DNA from: Streptomyces sp. S.PNR 29
Lineage (GTDB): Bacteria > Actinomycetota > Actinomycetes > Streptomycetales > Streptomycetaceae
Direction: 5' to 3'
Assembly (NCBI RefSeq): GCF_030386795.1
Contig: NZ_JANUQM010000008.1
Span: 186,001-250,000 of the forward strand
Length of the DNA: 64,000 nucleotides
Part shown: one piece after another, positions 16,268 to 23,087 of the stretch
How positions within the stretch are numbered: the first letter of the stretch is position 1
How the letters are laid out: the number at the start of each line of letters is the position of its first letter
Notes under the pieces: model-generated
The model's database searches: none
The model's input: only the letters and a program-made list of their open reading frames with translations
Told to the model about the DNA's origin: nothing
Translations under genes and position numbers: made by a program

Positions 16268-18412
16268 TCAGCCGTCCGCCCGCGCCCTGAGCAGCAGCAG
16301 CGCCACATCGTCGATCCGGTGCTCCGTATCCGCCTCGTGCCGGACCAGGCTGTCGGCGAGCTCGTCCAGCGGCAGGTCCCCGGCCTCGGTCAGCCGGCGG
16401 CCCAGGTCGGCCAGAGCCTCCTCGAAGTCGACGCCGGGGGACTCGACCAGCCCGTCGGTGTAGAGGGCGAGCAGGGAACCGGGGGCGAGGTCTACCTCCG
16501 TCGAGGGATACGCGGCAAAGGCGTCGATACCCAGCAGCGGACCGCCGGCGAGGTCGAGCACCCGTACCCGCCCGTCCGGCCGGCGCAGCAGCGGCGGCGG
16601 GTGACCCGCGCGGGACATCACGGCCCGGCCCCGGCCCGGATCGAGCCGCAGGTACAGGCAGCTGACGAACAGATCGGTACCCAGGTCGATCAGCAGCCGG
16701 TTGGTGCTGCGCATGATCTCCTCGGGGGCCTGCCCGACGGTCGTGTACGCGCGTACGGCGGTGCGGATCTGCCCCATCAGCCCGGCCGCGGTCACGTTGT
16801 GCCCCTGCACATCACCGATCACCGCGGCCGCCCGGCCCTCGGTCGGCACGAGGTCGTAGAAGTCGCCGCCGATGTCCATGCCCCGCGTGGCCGGCAGATA
16901 GCGGGCGGCGGCGTCGATGCCGGGCAGCGACGGCAGCGAGTGCGGCAGCAGGGCCGCCTGCAACCCGTGCGCCAGCCGGTGCTTGACGTCGTACAGCAGG
17001 GCGCGGTCCAGGGCCTGCGCGACCAGCCCGGCCAGGCTGGTCAGCACCGCGCGCTCCTCCGTCCGGAAGGGATGCGGTTCGGAGTAGGCCAGCACACAGG
17101 TGCCCACCGGCCGGCCCGAGGCGATCAGCGGCAGATAGGCCCAGGCCGCGAACCCGTCGAGGGCCGCCTGCCGCCCCGGATACAGACGCTCCAGCTCCTC
17201 CCGGGACTCGAAGAACGCGGGCACCCCGGTCTGCAGGACCTGCGTGCCCGGAGTCGGCTCCGACAGCGGCATGCCGTCGAACCGCTGCACCACGGCCGGA
17301 TCCTCATACCCCCGGTGCCCCAGCACGTGCAGCCGTCCCGCGCGGGAGCCCAGGACGACCAGGGCCTGGCTGCGTACGACCGGCGCGATCTCGTCGGCGA
17401 CCAGCCGCACCACGTCCTGCACGCTCACCGCCTCGGTGAGCGCGCCGGTCAGGCTCACCACGTGGGAGATGGTGACCAGCCGGGGCGAGGCGTCGTCGGC
17501 GGCCCGGGCGGCCCCGCCCGCCTGCGACACCCCCCGGGCCCTGCTGATGCGGACGCTGATCCCGTTCGGACTGGGATAGAGGCGGAACGACAGCCAGTCG
17601 CCGGGCGGACGCAGCGCCACGAAGGAGGTGGTGTGCTGGCTGATCAGCGCGGCCCGGTACTGGTCCTCGTAGACCGGGTCGTTGAGCCACGGCGCCGCCG
17701 ACCACAGATGGGAACCGAGCAGCCTGCCGACCGGCACTCCCGTCAGCTCCGCCGCCGCCGCGTTGGCGAAGCCGATCCGCCCGTGCAGATCGAGCGAGCA
17801 CAGCCCGTACGGCAGCCGCGCCACCATCCGCGCCGCCTCGACCGAGCCGAGGGTGCCGGCCGCGCCCCCCACCGTCGGGGAGGCCACCAGATCCGCCTCG
17901 GCGTGCAGCGTACGGCTCTCCGCCGCCGCGCGCTCCAGCCGCAGCGCGAGCCGGTCGCAGGCCGCGGTCAGCTGCTCCCGCTCCCGCTGCGACAGCTCCG
18001 GCGGGTGCGAACCGGGCCAGGTCACGAACACCGCGCCGTACACGGTGGTGCTGGTGGCGACCGGCAGCGCGGCCAGCGCGAACGGGTAGGGCAGCACCAT
18101 GGCGACGCGCGGATAGCTGCGCGCCATCTCCTCCTCGCCACCGACCCAGACCAGCCGCCGCTCCCGTGCCGCGTCGGACACCGGGATCCGCGCGTTCAGC
18201 CCCAGCCGCTCCCAGGGCGCCGCGAACGCCCGGGGCAGGCCCGCCATCACCGCCATTTCGAGCACCGGCTGGTCCTCCGCCATCAGGTAGACCGCGCCGG
18301 AGTGCGCGTGCACCTCGTCCATCATCGAGGCCAGCGTCAGGGACAGCAGCGGACGTCCGACGGGTGCCCTCGCGGTCGGGGGCGCCTGCCGGGACGACGG
18401 CCCGTCGGACAC
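16268..18412 (-). CDS. PAS/GAF-domain SpoIIE-type PP2C phosphatase
   Basis: A 714-aa signalling phosphatase. It has an N-terminal GAF-like domain (about residues 10-180), a PAS-like part (about 200-310, with LPYGLCSLDLHGRIGFANAAAAELTG), a second GAF (about 340-480) and a C-terminal SpoIIE/PP2C domain (about 500-714) with LPSLPGIDAAARYLPA, the metal-binding GGDFYD and GDVQGH motifs, ALYTDGLVE and DDVALLLL. Unlike the two other SpoIIE proteins in this window it has no HATPase domain after the phosphatase. Likely dephosphorylates a STAS antagonist in response to a small-molecule or redox signal. The GTG start at 18412 is chosen for its GAGGAGG 8 nt upstream. It is divergent from ramR. Confidence 0.9.
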   Translation of the reverse strand: MSDGPSSRQAPPTARAPVGRPLLSLTLASMMDEVHAHSGAVYLMAEDQPVLEMAVMAGLPRAFAAPWERLGLNARIPVSDAARERRLVWVGGEEEMARSYPRVAMVLPYPFALAALPVATSTTVYGAVFVTWPGSHPPELSQREREQLTAACDRLALRLERAAAESRTLHAEADLVASPTVGGAAGTLGSVEAARMVARLPYGLCSLDLHGRIGFANAAAAELTGVPVGRLLGSHLWSAAPWLNDPVYEDQYRAALISQHTTSFVALRPPGDWLSFRLYPSPNGISVRISRARGVSQAGGAARAADDASPRLVTISHVVSLTGALTEAVSVQDVVRLVADEIAPVVRSQALVVLGSRAGRLHVLGHRGYEDPAVVQRFDGMPLSEPTPGTQVLQTGVPAFFESREELERLYPGRQAALDGFAAWAYLPLIASGRPVGTCVLAYSEPHPFRTEERAVLTSLAGLVAQALDRALLYDVKHRLAHGLQAALLPHSLPSLPGIDAAARYLPATRGMDIGGDFYDLVPTEGRAAAVIGDVQGHNVTAAGLMGQIRTAVRAYTTVGQAPEEIMRSTNRLLIDLGTDLFVSCLYLRLDPGRGRAVMSRAGHPPPLLRRPDGRVRVLDLAGGPLLGIDAFAAYPSTEVDLAPGSLLALYTDGLVESPGVDFEEALADLGRRLTEAGDLPLDELADSLVRHEADTEHRIDDVALLLLRARADG

Positions 18413-18753
18413 GCCGACCACCTCCTCGCACGGCCGCACGACGGTTCCAGGGTCAAATCTCTCTCCTGGCGGCTCGGCGCGCACGGCGAGCGCCCAGCCC
18501 GCCGCTCCCGGCCGGGAACGGGCGCAAGGGACCCGCGTGCGGCACAAGGCACTCACGCACGACGAAGCCCCCCTGTGTACCCCGCACCTTGCGTCCCATG
18601 CCCCCAGAGTCGGTGCGCGGGCCCATGTGCGGGCGCCGCGCGTGCGCCCCCGCGCACCCTGATGGCCGGTTCCTCGCGCCCAGGACCGGTCACGCTCGCG
18701 AACAATGGGGCAGGCGTTCAGGAACCGGCGTACGGCGAGCTGAAGGGGTGGCA
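18413..18753. promoter_or_regulatory. Divergent promoter region of the phosphatase gene and ramR
   Basis: About 340 bp between two divergent starts. No small gene stands out. It should carry ramR promoter elements. A loosely symmetric CGTGCG...CGCACG pair lies near 18535-18560, but I cannot assign it to a known regulator. Confidence 0.4.
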
Positions 18754-19365
18754 GTGATCCGGGTACTTCTGGTGCACGACGCGTGTCTGGTGCGATCGGT
18801 TCTGGCGGAGTGGCTGCGCCGGGAGCCCGACCTCGCGGTGGACGACACTTCGTGGCGCGGCGCGGCCGGCCGGGTGCGGTCGGTGCGGCCGGACGTCTGC
18901 GCGGCGGACCTGGAGTGCCTGGACACCTACGGCGTCCCGCCGCTGGGCGACCTGCTCCCGCAGGGGCCGGGCATGACGCCCCCACGGCTTCTCGTCCTTG
19001 CCAGTGCGAACAGACCGGGGCTGCTGAAACGGGCCATCGAGGCCGGGGCGCTGGGTTACGTCGACAAGGAGAGCGGCTCGCCGGAACACCTGGTGCGCGG
19101 GATCCGGAGGGTCGCCCAGGGGAAACGTTTCATCGACGACTCGCTGGGCTTCGGCTTCGTCAAGGCCGCGGAGATGCCGCTGACCCGGCGGGAGCTGAGC
19201 GTGTTATCCCTGGCCGCCAAGGGGGCCTCCGTCGCGGAGATCGCCGGGAGCCTGCACCTGTCCCACGGGACCGTGCGCAACTACATGGCGGCCATCACCC
19301 GCAAGACCGGGGCCCGCAACCGTATCGACGCGATCCGTATCTCCCAGGGGGAGGGCTGGCTGTGA
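18754..19365 (+). CDS. ramR: RamR-like response regulator, activator of the SapB operon
   Basis: A 203-aa NarL/LuxR-type response regulator. The receiver (about residues 1-120) keeps the phosphoacceptor-position Asp52 (PDVCAADLE), the Lys in GYVDKES, and one of the two N-terminal acidic residues (the pair is His8-Asp9). The LuxR HTH occupies about 140-198 (LTRRELSVLSLAA, HLSHGTVRNYMAAI). Assignment rests on position beside ramCSAB and on similarity to RamR/AmfR, orphan activators of that operon. The GTG start has an AAGGGG 5-10 nt upstream. Codon 151 is TTA (19204-19206), one of only two in-frame TTA codons I found in the window, so translation may depend on the bldA tRNA. It is convergent with ramB and overlaps it by 162 bp. 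Confidence 0.88.
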   Translation: MIRVLLVHDACLVRSVLAEWLRREPDLAVDDTSWRGAAGRVRSVRPDVCAADLECLDTYGVPPLGDLLPQGPGMTPPRLLVLASANRPGLLKRAIEAGALGYVDKESGSPEHLVRGIRRVAQGKRFIDDSLGFGFVKAAEMPLTRRELSVLSLAAKGASVAEIAGSLHLSHGTVRNYMAAITRKTGARNRIDAIRISQGEGWL

Positions 19366-21111
19366 CCGCCTGGCGGACCCGGGCGTCCAGCCGCCGACGA
19401 GATCGCGGTACAGCGCCGAACGGCGCAGGAGCTCGTCGTGGCTGCCGTACGCGGTGTGCGGGCCGTCCATGACCAGGACGCGGTCCGCGCGGCGGGCGGA
19501 GCTGATGCGGTGCGCCACGACGACCAGGGTGCCGCCCGGCCGCTCCGCGAAGGCGCGCTCCGCGCGTTCCTCCGTCTCCGGGTCCAGGTGACAGGTCGCC
19601 TCGTCGAGCAGGGCGAGCGGGGCGTACGACAGATAGGCCCGGGTCAGCGCGATCAGCTGCCGCTCGCCCGCCGAGAGCGCCGCCGGATCGACCCGGGCCG
19701 CGGGCCCGCCGAGCGCCTCCAGGAGCGGAGCCAGCCCCACCGCCTCGGCGGCGGCGAGCAGCTCCGCCTCGGGCACGCGGTCCGGCCGGAGGTGGCCGAG
19801 GTTCTCGGCGAGGGTGCCGGTGAAGACGTACGCCTCCTGCGGGATGAGCACCCGCCGAGCGGCCGCCGCCGGTCCCGGTACCGCGTGCCCGGCCACCCGG
19901 ATCGTGCCCCGCGCGGGTTCCAGCAGCCCCGCCACCAGCGCCGTGAGCGTGGACTTGCCGATGCCGCTCGGACCGACGACGGCCAGGTGGGAGCCGGGAG
20001 GGAGAGTGAGGTCCAGGTCCTCGATCACGGGGGCGGCGGCGGGGCCGTAGGCGAAGGTGACGGAGGAGAGCAGGAGGGCGGGGGTACCGACGGACGGCTC
20101 GGGCAGGGGCGCGGCGTCGGGCTTCGCGGGTGCGCGGTGCGTCCCGGAGCCGGCACGGCTGGAGCGGGGCCGGCCCGCTGCGCCGTCGTCGGCCGTGAGG
20201 CGGCGCAGCACGACCGCCAGCCGGGAGCCGCTGACGCCCAGGCCGTGGACCAGGTTCCGCAGGGCGGGGAGCAAGGACTGGGTGACGTAGGCGAGGGCGC
20301 CGACCAGGGCGCCCGTGGTGACGCCGTGGTCGAGGAGCCAGGGCGCGGCGGCGAGCAGCAGCACGATCGGCAGCTGCCCGCCGACCGCCAGGGAGGCCAC
20401 GCGCAGGACGCCCCAGCGGGCGAGGGAGCGGGCGGCCCGCAGCTCGGCGTCGACGCGTTCCCCGGTGTCGGCGGCGATCCGGTCCTCCGCGCCGGCCGCC
20501 GTGATGTCCCTGAGGCCCGGGCCGACGTCCCCCAGGTGACCGGCGAGGTTCTCGTCGGCGACGAGGAACGCCTGCTGCCTGCGGGCCAGCGGCCGTAGCG
20601 TCGCCGTGAACAGCGCCACCCCGGCGACGAGCGGCGGCGCGACGACCAGCAGCAGCGGCGGGGCGAGCGAGAACAGCCCGGCGAGCGCGCCGACGGCGGT
20701 GAACACGAACGAGCGGGAGACCATCACCAGCCCGGCGAAGGTGTCCCGTGCGATCTCCACCTGCTGCGTCAGCCCGGACAGGGCGCCGCCGTCCCCGTCC
20801 CGCACCCCGCGGGCCACCACCCCGGTCACCAGCCGGTCCCGGAGCGGCTCGACGAGGGCCGCCACAGCCGTGTACACCCGCGCGGTCCCGAACGCACCGA
20901 CGACGACCGCGAGCCCGGCCACGCCCAGCCAGCCGAGCCCGACTCCGGGCCGTCCCGCCAGGAACCCCTCGTCCAGGGCGCGGGCCGGCGCGTACCCGAG
21001 GAGGAACGTCTGCCCGGTCTCCAGTACGGACCAGCCGCCGAGCCGCAGCAGGATCCGCCATCGCGCCCGGAGGAAGCGCAGGCCGCGTCCGTACACCCTG
21101 CCGTCGCTCAC
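19204..21111 (-). CDS. ramB: RamB-like ABC transporter (permease-ATPase)
   Basis: A 635-aa half-transporter. Six membrane helices occur within about residues 20-300; the nucleotide-binding domain has Walker A GPSGIGKST (near 382), signature LSAGERQ (near 480) and LALLDEATCHLD. The signature Ser-Ala-Gly departs from the usual SGG. It is thought to export the SapB-type peptide with RamA. The GTG start overlaps the ramA stop as GTGA. The domain ends near residue 570; the ORF then continues about 55 residues through the antisense of the ramR HTH until a TAA at 19204-19206. That long convergent tail is unusual and its translation is not proven. Confidence 0.88.
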   Translation of the reverse strand: MSDGRVYGRGLRFLRARWRILLRLGGWSVLETGQTFLLGYAPARALDEGFLAGRPGVGLGWLGVAGLAVVVGAFGTARVYTAVAALVEPLRDRLVTGVVARGVRDGDGGALSGLTQQVEIARDTFAGLVMVSRSFVFTAVGALAGLFSLAPPLLLVVAPPLVAGVALFTATLRPLARRQQAFLVADENLAGHLGDVGPGLRDITAAGAEDRIAADTGERVDAELRAARSLARWGVLRVASLAVGGQLPIVLLLAAAPWLLDHGVTTGALVGALAYVTQSLLPALRNLVHGLGVSGSRLAVVLRRLTADDGAAGRPRSSRAGSGTHRAPAKPDAAPLPEPSVGTPALLLSSVTFAYGPAAAPVIEDLDLTLPPGSHLAVVGPSGIGKSTLTALVAGLLEPARGTIRVAGHAVPGPAAAARRVLIPQEAYVFTGTLAENLGHLRPDRVPEAELLAAAEAVGLAPLLEALGGPAARVDPAALSAGERQLIALTRAYLSYAPLALLDEATCHLDPETEERAERAFAERPGGTLVVVAHRISSARRADRVLVMDGPHTAYGSHDELLRRSALYRDLVGGWTPGSARRSQPALPLGDTDRVDTVAGPGLAGDGRHVVAHGPVGQVQAPGDLRDGGPLGGQG

Positions 21112-22811
21112 GCATCGCCTCCCGCTTGGCCGAACACGGCCCGGTACTCCGGGCGTCGCCAGAGCTCCTCGTGCCGTCCCACGGCCCGCACCCGCCCCTC
21201 GTCCAGCCATGCCACCGCGTCGGCACGGGCGGCCGTGGCCGCGCGGTGGGCGACGAGGAGCCGGGTGCTGCCGGGGGCGGACCCGAGGAGGGCCTGGGTG
21301 ATGTGGTGCTCCGTCACCGTGTCGAGGCTGGAGAGCGCGTCGTCGAGGATCAGCAGCCGACCGCCGTGGGCGAACGCCCGGGCGAGGCCCAGTCGCTGGG
21401 ATTCCCCGCCGGAGCGCGGGGCGTCGGCGAGGGCCGTGGCGTACCCGTCGGGCAGGCGGCGGACGAAGTCGTCGGCGCGGGCCGTGCGGGCCGCCTCGCG
21501 GATACGGGCGGGGGAGGGGGACGACAGGCCGAGGGCGATCGTGTCCTCGACGGTCGTGCCCAGCAGGGCGGGGCGGGCGAACGCACAGCCGACGGCGCGG
21601 CGCAGTTCCTCGCGGGTGAGGTCCCGCAGCGGTACCCCGTCGAGCAGAACGTCTCCGGAGTCCGGGTCGGCCAGCCGCCCGGCGAGCGCGGCGAGCAGCG
21701 ACTTGCCGGAGCCCGACCGGCCGACCACGGCCAGCGTCGTCCCGCCCGGCACGACGAGGTCGACGCCGTCGAGGACGGTCCGCCCGCCGCGCCGGGCCGT
21801 CACGCCACGCAGCTCCAGCCGGCCGGGTCCTTCGGGCAGCCGGCGCTCCCCGTGGGCGGGGGCGGGCTCCGCCAGGAGCTCGCCGAGGCGCCCGGCCGCC
21901 GCCCGGGCCCGGGCCAGGCCCGCGAGCTGTCCGACGAGCACCCCGACGCCGGTCGCGAGCACCGCGTACCGGGAGGCCGCCAGCACCTCGCCCACCGACA
22001 GCTGGTGCAGGGTGAGCAGCAGCCCGGCCACGGCGACCACGCCGAGCTGCAGCACCGGCGCCACGGCGACGGCCTGCCCGGCGGCCCGGCCCTGCACCCG
22101 CCACATCTCGTGCCCCGCGCGGGACAGCTCGGGCAGCGGCCGCAGGATCCTCGCCGCCTCCTTCTCCGCCGTACCCGCCGCCCGGATGGTGCGGGAGCCT
22201 CCGACGGCCTCCGCCAGCCCGGCCGCGATCCGCCCCTGCACCTGCTGGTAGCGCGCCGCACACGCCGTCGTGTCGCGGGCGACGGCGCGCAGCAGCAGGT
22301 ACAGCACCGGCGCTCCGGCGAGGAACACGGCGGCGAGCCGGACATCGAGGATGCCGAGCGCCACCACGCCCCCGACGGGACCGGCGACCGCGGCGAGCAG
22401 CGCGGCACGGGCCGCGGGGGTCGTCCCGGCCTGGGCGGCGTTGCCGACGAGGCGTGCGACGAGGTCACCGGAGCCGAAACGGTCGGCGGCGCGCGGGCCC
22501 ACGGCCAGCACATGGCCGGTCAGCCGCCGGCGCAGCCACGCCGTGGAGCGGGCGTCGACGGTGCCGGTGAGCACGGTTTCGCAGGCGTCGAGCAGGGCGA
22601 GCAGCAGCACGATGCCGGCGCAGTACAGCACCCAGCGGGTCGCCGGGGCGTCGGCCAGCAGCAGGTCCAGGGTCCTGCCCAGCGCGGCCGGCAGCAGCAG
22701 TCCGGCACCGGTCGCGACGGTGCTCGCCAGGCACAGCACCACACAGCGGGGTCCGCTGTGCCGGGTGGCGTCGCGCAGCAGCGTACGGGCGTCGTCGGCA
22801 GGGGTCGTCAT
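21108..22811 (-). CDS. ramA: RamA-like ABC transporter (permease-ATPase)
   Basis: A 567-aa half-transporter with six hydrophobic segments (about residues 20-280) and an ATPase domain with Walker A GRSGSGKS (near 365), signature SGGESQR (near 472) and LLILDDALSSLD. In known ram/amf loci the RamA-RamB pair exports the lanthipeptide. Start ATG (MTTPADDAR); the longer ORF to 23057 would swallow ramS and is rejected. It lies behind the hairpin that follows ramS and is translationally coupled to ramB. Confidence 0.88.
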   Translation of the reverse strand: MTTPADDARTLLRDATRHSGPRCVVLCLASTVATGAGLLLPAALGRTLDLLLADAPATRWVLYCAGIVLLLALLDACETVLTGTVDARSTAWLRRRLTGHVLAVGPRAADRFGSGDLVARLVGNAAQAGTTPAARAALLAAVAGPVGGVVALGILDVRLAAVFLAGAPVLYLLLRAVARDTTACAARYQQVQGRIAAGLAEAVGGSRTIRAAGTAEKEAARILRPLPELSRAGHEMWRVQGRAAGQAVAVAPVLQLGVVAVAGLLLTLHQLSVGEVLAASRYAVLATGVGVLVGQLAGLARARAAAGRLGELLAEPAPAHGERRLPEGPGRLELRGVTARRGGRTVLDGVDLVVPGGTTLAVVGRSGSGKSLLAALAGRLADPDSGDVLLDGVPLRDLTREELRRAVGCAFARPALLGTTVEDTIALGLSSPSPARIREAARTARADDFVRRLPDGYATALADAPRSGGESQRLGLARAFAHGGRLLILDDALSSLDTVTEHHITQALLGSAPGSTRLLVAHRAATAARADAVAWLDEGRVRAVGRHEELWRRPEYRAVFGQAGGDA

Positions 22812-22860
22812 AGGGCTGCGGCCCTCGCGTCTCAGTGGCTCGGGGGTGGTACGACGGACC

Positions 22861-22897
22861 CCGGGCGGCCCCTCCCGCGTGGGAGAGGACCGCCCGG
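22861..22897 (-). terminator. ramS-ramA intercistronic hairpin (attenuator)
   Basis: An inverted repeat with outer 8-bp arms (22861-22868 with 22890-22897) and an inner CTCCC/GGGAG pairing around a 4-nt loop, lying between ramS and ramA. It is not followed by a T-run, so it probably acts as a partial terminator or RNA stabiliser giving excess ramS over ramAB. Confidence 0.65.
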
Positions 22898-22915
22898 AGC
22901 CAGGGGCGCCGCTCG

Positions 22916-23032
22916 TCAGAGACAGAGCAGAACGCTCGCCGCGCTGACGCAGGACAGCAGGGAGGCCGTGCTGGCGCCACCGCCGCCGGTGTGCTCGTCG
23001 GACTCCATCGTCTGCAGGTCGAGAAGTGCCAT
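22916..23032 (-). CDS. ramS: RamS-like class III lanthipeptide precursor (SapB family)
   Basis: A 38-aa precursor too short for most gene finders. The leader begins MALLDLQTMES, the conserved LLDLQ box that class III synthetases recognise. The core ends with two consecutive Ser-x2-Ser-x3-Cys motifs, STASLLSC (residues 21-28) and SAASVLLC (30-37), each the exact spacing of a labionin ring, then one Leu. SapB is the matching morphogenetic surfactant of S. coelicolor. The core is hydrophobic, with a Gly-rich linker (TGGGGA) before it. AAAGGA lies a few bases upstream of the ATG. ramC ends 55 bp upstream; a hairpin follows. Confidence 0.95.
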   Translation of the reverse strand: MALLDLQTMESDEHTGGGGASTASLLSCVSAASVLLCL

Positions 23033-23087
23033 GACGTGTCCTTTCTGTCGTGTCCATCCGTGGGGACGGGGTTGAGTCACGGCTCCG

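Noticed and set aside
19204..19365. Frameshift in ramB as the explanation of its long tail
   Set aside because: The frame is open and the ATPase domain is intact; nothing in the sequence itself shows an error, so I kept the full ORF and listed the overlap as a finding.
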